Shown here: one piece after another, positions 43,812 through 52,417 of the stretch | How the letters are laid out: each line of letters starts with the position of its first letter | How positions within the stretch are numbered: position 1 is the first letter of the stretch | Source: Bacteriovoracaceae bacterium UBA3083 | GTDB lineage: Bacteria > Bdellovibrionota > Bacteriovoracia > Bacteriovoracales > Bacteriovoracaceae | Length of the DNA stretch: 64,000 bases | Direction of reading: 5' to 3' | Assembly (NCBI GenBank): GCA_002366565.1 | Contig: DFBJ01000012.1 | Location: forward strand, 434,001-498,000 | Made by a program: the position numbers and the translations under genes | The notes under the pieces: model-generated | The model's input: only the letters and a program-made list of their open reading frames with translations | Told to the model about the DNA's origin: nothing | Database searches by the model: none

Positions 43812-45875
43812 CTATGACTTAGCTGAGTCACCTTTCGCAAAAATACTAGCTACATAATTAAGTGCATCAGTAGCTGAGATTTCGCAGTAACCATAACTCT
43901 TGATAAGTCTTGACTTGATAACTTCAATTTTCTCTTGAGTTTCTTTATCTACAACTTTAGAGACAATACTTGAAAGTTTTATAGAATCTTTTTGATCTTC
44001 AAAAAGCTTAAGCTCTAATGCTCTATGAAGTCTTTCATTCATTTTGAAATCAAAAGTTTTACCTTCAATAGCTAAAGCACCAATGTAGTTCATAATCTCA
44101 CGTCTAAAGTCATCTTTACGAGATTCAGCAATATCGATTTTCTCTTCGATACTTCTCATGAACCTTTCATCAGAATCTTCTAGCTTATTCGTATACTTAT
44201 TACGAACTTTCTCTTTTTGAGTGTATGCTTTAACGTTATCAATGTAGTTAGCACAAAGAGTTTCAATTGCACTCTCATCAAGACAAATTGCTTTTTGAAC
44301 ATCATTCTTAACAATGTCTTCGTACTCTTGTCTTGTAACAGCTAACATCTCTTTGTAATGATCAAGCTGATCAGCACTATTGATTAGACCGTGGTGCTTA
44401 AGACCAGACTCAAGTTCATTAAAAACCATGAATGGATTTAGCGATCCAGTATGACCATACTTAACAAGAGCGTTAGATAGTTTATCTTGAATATATCTAG
44501 GAGAAATCCCTTCAAGACCTTCTCTAACAGCTTCCTTTCTAAGTTCTTTAACATTTTCTTCGTTATAACCAGGAAGTGTTTTTCCATTATATAACTTTAA
44601 CTTTTGAATTTTTGTTAAATCAGCTTTCTTTGGCTCTTCAAGTCTCGTTAAAACGGCCCACATTGCTGCCATCTCAAGTGTATGAGGAGCAATATGAACA
44701 TGAGGGATCTTTTCTGCATTAAAGTCTCTCTCATAAATTTTAACTTCGTTACTAAGTCTTGAAATATAAGGCACATCAATTTTAACAGTTCTATCTCTAA
44801 GGGCTTCCATGAACTCATTATTTTGAAGCTTTCTAAATTCAGGTTCATTTGTATGACCAAGGATAACTTCATCAATGTCTGTTTGTGCAAACTTCTTAGG
44901 CTTGATTGAATGTTCTTGAGAAGCTCCTAATAAATCATAAAGGAAAGCAACATCTAGTTTTAACATTTCGATAAATTCAATAATACCTCTATTTGAAATA
45001 TTAAATTCACCATCGAAGTTGAATGCTCTTGGGTCAGAGTCTGATCCATATTGAGCAATCTTTCTATAGTTGATATCACCAGTTAACTCTGTAGAGTCTT
45101 GGTTCTTCTCATCTTTTGGTTGGAAAGTACCAATACCAATTCTATCTTTTTCAGAAAGAATTAATCTTTTAACTCTTACGTGGTTATTCATGACTTTCGT
45201 CCAATCACCATCGTATTTAGTCATATAAGCATTTAGAATAAATCTATCAGCAGGGTTAACCTCACCTTTAACATTTACTTTAACTTCGCCATCTTTTCTT
45301 CCCTTATTGATCTCAGCAAGAAATTGCTTTCTAACATCAAGTGGAAGTAATTTTAAAGGATCTTCATGCATTGGAGATGCAAAATGTTTTTGACCACCTA
45401 GAATGTCTGACTCTTCTTCATCATACCATTCGAAAGTGAACATTCTTCCATCATCTGTCTTAGAGTAATGCTCAATCCCTTTCTTTAAGTTTCTAGAGAT
45501 TGAAGATTTTGCTGAACCAACAGGACCGTGTAAAAGAAGTACTCTTTTCTCTGTACCATAACCTGATGAAGCGGCTTTAAAGAAATTAACTAACTTCATT
45601 AAATGAACATCAATTCCGAATACAGCGTCTTTACCTGCATTGTTTGGATCATCAAAGAAGTGATACCTAACGATGTCTTTTTTGTACTCTGTATAATTAG
45701 AAGTACCATAAGACATAATCATGTCATAAACCCTTTGGAATGCATTTCTTGCAATCTTAGGATCTTCAGTTACTAGGTTCACATAGTCTTGAAAACTTCC
45801 TGTCCAATTAAGGTAAGTAAAGTCTTCGACTTTGTAATTTTCATTCATGAAATTTGCGATATCAATTTGGGCCAT
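43812..45875 (-). CDS. prkA: PrkA-family serine protein kinase (YeaG)
   Basis: A 687-residue PrkA-family protein (E. coli YeaG is about 644). The N-terminal AAA+ module has Walker A LLLHGPVGSAKSSISRNL, family stretch FTFEWYDEEESDILGG and EFIEMLKLDVAFLYDLLGAS. The C-terminal part (about 480-670) is the kinase-like helical region, seen as DESAIETLCANYIDNVKAYT and RFMRSIEEKI. Some homologues phosphorylate proteins; others are described as AAA proteases. I start at ATG 45875, which has GGAG at seven bases; a TTG two codons upstream is less likely. First gene of the three-gene unit with the YeaH and SpoVR genes. A divergent PP2C phosphatase gene starts 236 bases away. Confidence 0.93.
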   Translation of the reverse strand: MAQIDIANFMNENYKVEDFTYLNWTGSFQDYVNLVTEDPKIARNAFQRVYDMIMSYGTSNYTEYKKDIVRYHFFDDPNNAGKDAVFGIDVHLMKLVNFFKAASSGYGTEKRVLLLHGPVGSAKSSISRNLKKGIEHYSKTDDGRMFTFEWYDEEESDILGGQKHFASPMHEDPLKLLPLDVRKQFLAEINKGRKDGEVKVNVKGEVNPADRFILNAYMTKYDGDWTKVMNNHVRVKRLILSEKDRIGIGTFQPKDEKNQDSTELTGDINYRKIAQYGSDSDPRAFNFDGEFNISNRGIIEFIEMLKLDVAFLYDLLGASQEHSIKPKKFAQTDIDEVILGHTNEPEFRKLQNNEFMEALRDRTVKIDVPYISRLSNEVKIYERDFNAEKIPHVHIAPHTLEMAAMWAVLTRLEEPKKADLTKIQKLKLYNGKTLPGYNEENVKELRKEAVREGLEGISPRYIQDKLSNALVKYGHTGSLNPFMVFNELESGLKHHGLINSADQLDHYKEMLAVTRQEYEDIVKNDVQKAICLDESAIETLCANYIDNVKAYTQKEKVRNKYTNKLEDSDERFMRSIEEKIDIAESRKDDFRREIMNYIGALAIEGKTFDFKMNERLHRALELKLFEDQKDSIKLSSIVSKVVDKETQEKIEVIKSRLIKSYGYCEISATDALNYVASIFAKGDSAKS

Positions 45876-45922
45876 ATTCAACTCCCATCCGTAGAAAAAT
45901 TAAGGGGCCATTTCTTATTAAT

Positions 45923-45928
45923 ATTATA
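45923..45928 (-). promoter_or_regulatory. candidate -10 element of the prkA operon
   Basis: On the minus strand a perfect TATAAT lies 48 bases upstream of the prkA ATG. The -35 hexamer at 17 bases (TCATTT) is weak, so an activator or alternative sigma factor may be involved. Motif evidence only. Confidence 0.4.
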
Positions 45929-46050
45929 TCGTTATACTTGCTCTAAATGAAAGAAGAATATTAAATAATTTAGCTATATTTACACAGTGTCAAACTGACT
46001 CTATTACTCAAGTATGTAAAAGTTGAACAATCTTCTACATAGATAAGTAT

Positions 46051-46079
46051 TTGACAAAAATTTGGTCATCAATGAAAAT
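46051..46079 (+). promoter_or_regulatory. candidate promoter of the PP2C phosphatase gene
   Basis: A perfect -35 TTGACA (46051-46056) and a GAAAAT -10-like hexamer (46074-46079) are separated by exactly 17 bases. The expected transcript start is near 46086, about 25 bases before the ATG at 46112. The -10 matches four of six positions. Confidence 0.5.
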
Positions 46080-46111
46080 TTATGAATATATATTTTTTTA
46101 AGGAGTTGCAT

Positions 46112-46855
46112 ATGGGTCTTATTTCTTCGGGACTGACTGATATAGGCCAAAAGCGAAAGACGAATCAAGATTCAATATACCTCAATCCAGAAAAGAATAT
46201 TTTCATTGTTGCTGACGGAATGGGTGGACATAATGGAGGCGATATTGCATCTCAAATGGCAGTTGAGTTAATACCCAATCAATTAATGAGAGTATTGGAC
46301 CAAGAGCCAAAAAAAGCTCTGGCAGAGTCTGTTATTTTTGCAAATAATGAAATAAAAAAGAAATCTGATCAAGATCAGTTACTGCAAGGAATGGGGACAA
46401 CTGTTGTTGGATTCTACTTCAAGGGTGACACTCTTTATATTGCAAATGTTGGAGACTCAAGAGCATACCTTATTAATAGAAATAAATTGTTTCAACTCTC
46501 CAAAGATCATTCTTTAGTACAAGAAAAACTTAACTTAGGAATATACAACAGAGAACAAGCGGCAAAAGACCCTCAAAAAAATGTTTTAGTCAGAACTGTT
46601 GGCTTTGAAGCAGATGTTGAAGTTGATACTTTTTCTTATAAAGTAAGTAAGGGTGATATATTTTTAAGTTGTTCCGATGGACTGCATGGAAAGGTATCGG
46701 ATGCAGATATTCTCTATATAATAAATAAATATATTCCAAACCCTTCTAAAGTTACTCCTGAAATGGTTCAACAAACAGTTACTACACTAGTAGCTCAAGC
46801 CAATGCAAACGGTGGTAATGATAATATCTCTGTAATAGTTGTTGTTGCACAATAG
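46112..46855 (+). CDS. PP2C-family Ser/Thr protein phosphatase
   Basis: A 247-residue soluble PP2C/Stp-type phosphatase requiring two Mn/Mg ions. Motifs: TDIGQKRKTNQDS, metal-ligand Asp in FIVADGMGGHNGGDIAS, GMGTTVVGF, NVGDSRAYLI, LSKDHSLV, LSCSDGLHG and the closing GGNDNISVIVV. All metal-binding Asp are present. ATG 46112 follows AAGGAG by six bases; the longer reading (ten residues upstream) has no ribosome-binding site. Divergent from prkA, a serine kinase gene, 236 bases away, so it may reverse PrkA phosphorylation (inference from position). No Hanks-type kinase gene is in the window. Confidence 0.93.
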   Translation: MGLISSGLTDIGQKRKTNQDSIYLNPEKNIFIVADGMGGHNGGDIASQMAVELIPNQLMRVLDQEPKKALAESVIFANNEIKKKSDQDQLLQGMGTTVVGFYFKGDTLYIANVGDSRAYLINRNKLFQLSKDHSLVQEKLNLGIYNREQAAKDPQKNVLVRTVGFEADVEVDTFSYKVSKGDIFLSCSDGLHGKVSDADILYIINKYIPNPSKVTPEMVQQTVTTLVAQANANGGNDNISVIVVVAQ

Positions 46856-46909
46856 TACGCTTCACATCAAAGTAATTTACATGCTGTAATTTTAATTTAT
46901 AATTTCAGC

Positions 46910-49219
46910 ATGAAAATACTTATTCAATTAACTACGATACTATTCTTAACTATCTCTTGCTCGCTCTCTAACAAAGAGCAGTTCGTTATTACAAATAATG
47001 AAGTCATTCGAGCTGACTCTCTGGCCTCTCTACCTGTTGCCCCTGTTAGTTATAAAGATAAGGTAAGACCTATTCTTGATAACAGGTGTGTTGTATGCCA
47101 CGGTTGTTACGATGCTCCATGCCAGCTTAAGCTATCTAGCATTGATGGAATTAAAAGAGGGGCAAACCCTGAAAAGGTCTACGATGGTTCAAGAATCCTC
47201 TCTATGGAACCTACAAGACTCAATGTAGATGCAAAATCAGTAACAGAATGGAGAAAGAAAAAATTTCACCCAGTAATTACTGATGTAGACAGCACTCCAC
47301 AAGAAAACCTAGAGAATTCTCTGATATATAAAATAATCCAACTAAAAGAAATGTTTCCACAGCCTAGGGCAGGACTCATCTCAAAAGAGATTGATACTTC
47401 TCTCAATCGTCGACAATATTGTGCAAAAATAGAAGATTTTGAAAGTTATGTTGAAGACCACAGTAACTTAGGTATGCCTTTTGCTCTACCAAACTTAACT
47501 CATAGAGAGTTTACTACTCTTAGTCACTGGATTGCTCAAGGATCAAAGGGTGATGATGAAAAAAATCAAAATCAAAAGACCAGAGAGCTCATAGAAATAT
47601 TTGAAAATAAGTTCAATGAGAGAAGTAATAAATCAAAGTTAATTGCTCGCTATATATATGAACATTTATTCCTAGGGCATATTAATTTTAATACTGATCA
47701 CCATAGAACTTTTTACCGTCTCATTAGGGCTAAAAATAGAACTGGTGAGCCAAATGAGATAGACGCTCTAAGACCTTACGATGATCCAAAGGGAAAGTTC
47801 TTCTATCGATTTAAATTATATCGTCCAACAATTGTCGCGAAGTCGCATAATTTATATAAATTATCTCTAAAAACTTTTGAAAGGTACCAAGAGCTTTTTT
47901 ACGATGTAAATTTTAAAGTTGATAAACTACCCTCTTATAAACCAGAAGAGGCCTCAAACCCATTTATTACTTTCAAAGATATACCTGTAAAGTCTAAGTA
48001 TAGCTTCTTACTAGACAACTCTCGATTCTTCATAGAAGGCTTTATCAAAGGGCCTGTCTGTAGAGGTCAAATTGCACTAAATGTAATTGAAGATAGATTT
48101 TGGGTCTACTTCGCTGATCCAGATTCAAAAATTGATACAAATAGTGATGCTTTTGTAGATAAATACAAGCACTTGCTAGAACTCCCAGCTTCAGAAGAAA
48201 GTGAAATAGAGTTTATCTCTATTTGGTCTGAATTTTGGGAAAAGCAAAAGAGCTTCCTAGGAGCTAGAAATCAGCATTTTAAAAATGCGAAGAAATCAAA
48301 TATAAGTGAAGCTAAAAAAATCATCTGGGACGGTGATGGATATAATCCTAATGCCGCTTTAACAGTATTTAGACATCTAGATAGTGCTTCAGTAAGAGAA
48401 GGACTTCACGGAATTACACCTGAAACGGCATGGGTAATTGACTACCCTATTCTTGAAAGAATTCACTACCTTCTTGTTGCTGGCTTTAATGTTTATGGAA
48501 ATGTTGCCCATCAACTCAAAACGAGACTTTACATGGACTTCTTAAGAATGGAGGGTGAAAACTTATTCTTATCATTTCTTCCATCTGAAAAAAGAAAGAC
48601 ACTTCACCAAGAGTGGTATGGTGGAAATAGAAATCATATAAAGCTATTTATTAAAAAGCCAAGTGAGTGGTTAGATATAGACTATGTAACAGGATTTAAA
48701 ACAGAAAATGCTTTAAATGAGCTACATAAGCACTTTAGAGATCGAACAAAGAAAGCTATTGCATCAACACAACAAGTATTCAATAAAGATCTCAAAAGGT
48801 TAGATAAGTACAAAGGAAAGTTCTTAAGCTATTTTCCTGAGATTATTCTCTTAAAAGTAGAAGATGAACTCTATACAATAGTTCATAATAAAGAGTACAA
48901 ATTCGTAAGTTTCTTCTTGAATGATGCCAGTACCAGAGACTCTCTTGACCAAGAAAATGATTCACTAACTCTAATGAAAGGTGTTGAAGGTTCATACCCT
49001 AACCTTTTTATAAATCTAACAAGAGATAAGATTCATACCTTCATGGAAGATATGGCAAATATCACTACTCCACTGGAGTATACACAATTTATTGCAAAGT
49101 ATGGTGTGAGAAGAACCAATTCAAATTTCTGGAAATATAGTGATTGGATTAATCAGCAGTATTTAAAAGACCAGAAGTACCGAGCAGGAATTTTAGACTT
49201 AAACAGATATGTTCCATGA
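46910..49219 (+). CDS. cti: fatty acid cis/trans isomerase, haem-c lipoprotein
   Basis: A 769-residue periplasmic Cti, which converts cis- to trans-unsaturated phospholipid acyl chains to stiffen the membrane under solvent or heat stress. The N-terminal signal has a lipobox-like LTISCSL. One haem-c site lies in NRCVVCHGCYDAPCQL (CxxCH); the family stretch continues with KLSSIDGIKRGA and VYDGSRI, EPTRLNVDAKS. FRHLDSASVREGLHG and AWVIDYPILERIHYLLVAGF are conserved in the C-terminal half. Length is normal (about 760). No ribosome-binding site is evident. The gene stands alone before the symporter. Confidence 0.9.
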   Translation: MKILIQLTTILFLTISCSLSNKEQFVITNNEVIRADSLASLPVAPVSYKDKVRPILDNRCVVCHGCYDAPCQLKLSSIDGIKRGANPEKVYDGSRILSMEPTRLNVDAKSVTEWRKKKFHPVITDVDSTPQENLENSLIYKIIQLKEMFPQPRAGLISKEIDTSLNRRQYCAKIEDFESYVEDHSNLGMPFALPNLTHREFTTLSHWIAQGSKGDDEKNQNQKTRELIEIFENKFNERSNKSKLIARYIYEHLFLGHINFNTDHHRTFYRLIRAKNRTGEPNEIDALRPYDDPKGKFFYRFKLYRPTIVAKSHNLYKLSLKTFERYQELFYDVNFKVDKLPSYKPEEASNPFITFKDIPVKSKYSFLLDNSRFFIEGFIKGPVCRGQIALNVIEDRFWVYFADPDSKIDTNSDAFVDKYKHLLELPASEESEIEFISIWSEFWEKQKSFLGARNQHFKNAKKSNISEAKKIIWDGDGYNPNAALTVFRHLDSASVREGLHGITPETAWVIDYPILERIHYLLVAGFNVYGNVAHQLKTRLYMDFLRMEGENLFLSFLPSEKRKTLHQEWYGGNRNHIKLFIKKPSEWLDIDYVTGFKTENALNELHKHFRDRTKKAIASTQQVFNKDLKRLDKYKGKFLSYFPEIILLKVEDELYTIVHNKEYKFVSFFLNDASTRDSLDQENDSLTLMKGVEGSYPNLFINLTRDKIHTFMEDMANITTPLEYTQFIAKYGVRRTNSNFWKYSDWINQQYLKDQKYRAGILDLNRYVP

Positions 49220-49303
49220 TTAGACGAAATGATTTAGCCATGGAACTAAAACTAGTGTTGAAGTATAATGATGACATTCAATAAATTCAGTTAAGGAAAG
49301 TTA

Positions 49304-50602
49304 GTGAAGAAAATAAAATTAAACCTAGCCGTCTGGGTTGCACTTTTTGGTGTCTTTGGCTATGTGAGTGCATCAATGTTTGGAGATCCTTCATGGGTAA
49401 CAACAGACCAAACACCAGAATTCTATAAATTTATTTTACTGATAAAAGATATATTCATCCAATCATTAAAAATGATGGTGGCCCCTCTTATCTTCTTCTC
49501 ACTTCTTGGAGGTCTAGCTGGAATAAAGGAAGCTTGGAAGTTAAAACAACTAGGCGGAATTGCAGTCACCTACTATATCTCAACAACATTAATGGCGATA
49601 TTAATTGGATTAACTGTAGTTTTCTTTATACATCCATGGAAAAACTCGACAGTAAGAGTAAATGTTCAAAAGAGCGATTCAATTGGAAGTGATTTTAGCT
49701 ATAAAAAACCTAATAAAATGATTGATGCTAAAGATAACTCAGTCATTACCGTTGTACATAAGATTTTAAAAACGTCTTTAGTTAACCCATTTGAGTCTCT
49801 AGTTACCAATAACATTCTTGGATTAGTTTGCGCTGCTCTACTGATTGGTTTAGCTATGGTGACTTCATTAAGAACCGATAGTCAGCTCTTCCTATTGATT
49901 GAGGATATCAATAAAATACTCACTACAATTCTCGGATGGTTCATATTGTTAAGTCCGGTAGGGATCTTCGCAATTGTTTTTGACTTCAAGTTAAAAGTAA
50001 CCGGTGATCTCTTTTCACAACTTTTTGCTTTTGCCGCAGTTGTATTTGGTGCAACCCTTGTTCATGGTTTAGTAGTTCTGCCAGTTATAGCAAAGTTATT
50101 TGGTGGTATTGGCCCAGTAAAACTATTTAAAAAGATAGCTAACCCACTTCTCATTGCTCTTGGAACAAGTTCATCTTCAGCGACTCTTCCTGTTACAATG
50201 AAGACCTGTGAAGAAGAGCTTGGTGTCTCTAAAGCTGTGAGTGGTTTTGTGTTTCCACTTGGGGCTACAATGAATATGGATGGAACGGCTCTTTTTGAAG
50301 GGATTGCTGCTATATTCCTGGCCCACCTCTACGGTGTAGAGCTCACAACTTTCACAATATTTGCAATTTTCTTTATGAGTATGATCTCAAGTGTTGGAGC
50401 CCCAGGTATGCCAAGTGGTTCAATGTCAGGTATGCAAATGGTTCTCTTAGCAGCTGGAATACCACTGGAAGCAATTGGTATACTTCTTGTCATTGAAAAG
50501 CCACTAGATACGTTTAGAACTGCTGTAAATGTTGAAGGAGATATTATTGGAGCTCTAGTTGTTCAAAAGACAATGGAGCGAAGAAATATACAACTCACTT
50601 AG
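49304..50602 (+). CDS. dicarboxylate/amino acid:cation symporter (DAACS family)
   Basis: A 432-residue inner-membrane transporter of the glutamate/aspartate/C4-dicarboxylate symporter family (GltP, DctA, GltT). Signature re-entrant loop ALGTSSSSATLPVT (HP1) and TM7 motif GATMNMDGTALFEG are present; GAPGMPSGSMSGMQMV marks HP2. Eight membrane segments are visible by hydropathy. Substrate cannot be chosen between Glu/Asp and dicarboxylates. Start is GTG 49304 with AAGGAAA upstream. It sits 84 bases after cti and is likely transcribed separately. A predator could use it to take up prey-derived amino acids (inference). Confidence 0.92.
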   Translation: MKKIKLNLAVWVALFGVFGYVSASMFGDPSWVTTDQTPEFYKFILLIKDIFIQSLKMMVAPLIFFSLLGGLAGIKEAWKLKQLGGIAVTYYISTTLMAILIGLTVVFFIHPWKNSTVRVNVQKSDSIGSDFSYKKPNKMIDAKDNSVITVVHKILKTSLVNPFESLVTNNILGLVCAALLIGLAMVTSLRTDSQLFLLIEDINKILTTILGWFILLSPVGIFAIVFDFKLKVTGDLFSQLFAFAAVVFGATLVHGLVVLPVIAKLFGGIGPVKLFKKIANPLLIALGTSSSSATLPVTMKTCEEELGVSKAVSGFVFPLGATMNMDGTALFEGIAAIFLAHLYGVELTTFTIFAIFFMSMISSVGAPGMPSGSMSGMQMVLLAAGIPLEAIGILLVIEKPLDTFRTAVNVEGDIIGALVVQKTMERRNIQLT

Positions 50603-50614
50603 TGAGTAGTTCTC

Positions 50615-50644
50615 AAATAAAGAGAGCATCGACCTGATGCTCTC
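50615..50644 (-). terminator. Rho-independent terminator of the 131-residue secreted protein gene
   Basis: GAGAGCATC (50622-50630) and GATGCTCTC (50636-50644) form a perfect 9-bp stem, 5-base loop, followed on the minus strand by TTTATTT. It lies between two convergent genes and may also stop the symporter transcript. Confidence 0.75.
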
Positions 50645-50690
50645 AACTCTGACCTACGAAATAGATCAAATCATTACTAAATTTTTAAAA

Positions 50691-51086
50691 TTAAAGAGCG
50701 TAAGCGCAATCTACTTTAGCGCCCTCTATTTCTGACATATAGTAAATTAGACTTCTCTGCTTATCTTCTAGACGTGAGTCCTCAGCGCCATTTCTACTTC
50801 TAAGTAGCTTGAATGTGAATTTTAAACGAGTATCCACTGGAAAGTAATCACCCATATTATATGATAGTGGATAATGCTTAACCACTGAGAACACATCGTC
50901 AGTTAATAGAGTCCAAAAGATCTCTTGATCTTCTTTGTCTAAATCTGCAGTGTTCACTGTTACGCTTAGAATATTCTCATGAACATATCCTGTAGCAAGA
51001 GCTGCATAGCGACATCTGTCTAGGACATCTTTAGCTGAAGCTGAGAAAGAAACAGTAAAAATCATTAAAAGTAATAAACTCTTCAT
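50691..51086 (-). CDS. small secreted protein of unknown function
   Basis: A 131-residue precursor with signal peptide MKSLLLLMIFTVSFSASAKD. The mature part is about 112 residues with two Cys (DRCRYAA and VDCAYAL) near its ends, which could form one disulfide. It probably has a beta-sheet-rich fold (RLKFTFKLLRSRN). AAGGAG stands before ATG 51086; nine extra N-terminal residues in the longer reading are not supported. Terminated by the hairpin at 50615-50644. No family is recognised. Confidence 0.7.
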   Translation of the reverse strand: MKSLLLLMIFTVSFSASAKDVLDRCRYAALATGYVHENILSVTVNTADLDKEDQEIFWTLLTDDVFSVVKHYPLSYNMGDYFPVDTRLKFTFKLLRSRNGAEDSRLEDKQRSLIYYMSEIEGAKVDCAYAL

Positions 51087-51289
51087 ATGGACTCCTTTTA
51101 TGTGTCTCTTCATAGTTTAAATATCACGATAATTAAAGAGGTAATGCCAATAATGACATGGTTCTAACACACAAAAAAATAACGCACAGCAAGTTTGTTC
51201 AATAAATTTAAATATATAATGAACAGTTATTTGCCATAAAGTTACTAGAGTCTTAGAATTGATAATTAATTTACAGATAAGCCAACTAC

Positions 51290-52396
51290 ATGGAGCAGTA
51301 CTTGGATAGATATTTTACAGTCATGGTTGTACCTGAGAGGGAAAAAGGCGTTAAGTCTTTTCGCATACCTAGACTAGCTTTCCACGCGATCGTTTTTCTC
51401 TTTGTACTATCAATTTTTGTACTAGGAATCCTTTCATACGACTATTGGAAAATTCTCAGACAAGTTCACCAAAATAAACATCTAACTTTAGAGAATAGAC
51501 AACTTAAAGAGCAGATTCAATTATTTCAAATGAAGATCAATACCCTAACTGAAGATATTGAAAGAATTGAAACTTTCGAAAAGAAGTTAAGAGTAATATC
51601 TGGGTTTGAAAAGATTGACCTTACTCGTCCTGCCATTAAGCAAAATGAAAACTCTCCAGTACTTGAAGATCATAACCACGAACACGATGTCAAAACAGAT
51701 AAAGTCCAATCGTTCTTCGAAGGTAATGACACAATTAGAGATAAGTTAAAAGAAGGTGAAAATACTGAAAAATTCATTGAACTAAAGAATCTTTACGAGC
51801 AAAAGATTGCGACAAACTTTGGTCTTCAAACAGGATACGCTTTTACTAAAGAGTGGTCCAATTTAACTAAGCAAAGTTTTACTCTTGCTGAAAATTTTGC
51901 AGATTTCGATTATAAATTTAATATATTAAAAGACTACGTAAAAAACCTTGAAGTGAATATTCACGACCTAGATCAATACTTACTAGATCGTGAAAGCTTT
52001 ATGCACTCTACTCCAACATTATTGCCGACAAAGGGTTGGATAACTTCTTATTACGGGCCGAGAATTTCGCCTTACTCTAAGAGATTAAAAATGCATGAAG
52101 GAATAGATGTCGGTGCACCAACAGGTACACCAGTTTTGGCTTCTGCAGATGGAAGAATCACATTTTCTGGGAAAAAAGCAGGCTTTGGTTATTTTGTACA
52201 AATAGACCACGGCTACGGATTAGAGTCAGTTTATGCTCATAATTCAAAAGTTATCGCAAAGAAAGGCCAATTAATTAAAAGAGGCCAGATCATAGCGCAG
52301 GTTGGAAATACTGGACACTCAACAGGTCCCCACCTTCACTATGAAATACGAGTGAACGGTACTCCCGTTGACCCATTTTACTATATCTTAGATTAA
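51290..52396 (+). CDS. M23-family (LytM-type) metallopeptidase, membrane-anchored
   Basis: A 368-residue envelope protein: short cytosolic N terminus, one hydrophobic helix at about 28-50 (AIVFLFVLSIFVLGILSYDY), a coiled coil (about 55-105) and other helices, and a C-terminal M23 endopeptidase (about 245-368). The zinc motifs MHEGIDVGAPTGTP (HxxxD) and STGPHLHYEIRVNG (HxH) are complete, so it should cut peptidoglycan cross-links. LEHDHNHEHDV-like His-rich segment lies in the middle. The gene starts without an obvious ribosome-binding site, 22 bases before secA and likely cotranscribed with it. In a predator, such enzymes may modify own or prey walls. Confidence 0.88.
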   Translation: MEQYLDRYFTVMVVPEREKGVKSFRIPRLAFHAIVFLFVLSIFVLGILSYDYWKILRQVHQNKHLTLENRQLKEQIQLFQMKINTLTEDIERIETFEKKLRVISGFEKIDLTRPAIKQNENSPVLEDHNHEHDVKTDKVQSFFEGNDTIRDKLKEGENTEKFIELKNLYEQKIATNFGLQTGYAFTKEWSNLTKQSFTLAENFADFDYKFNILKDYVKNLEVNIHDLDQYLLDRESFMHSTPTLLPTKGWITSYYGPRISPYSKRLKMHEGIDVGAPTGTPVLASADGRITFSGKKAGFGYFVQIDHGYGLESVYAHNSKVIAKKGQLIKRGQIIAQVGNTGHSTGPHLHYEIRVNGTPVDPFYYILD

Positions 52397-52417
52397 TTTT
52401 AGAGGAGAAATATACCA

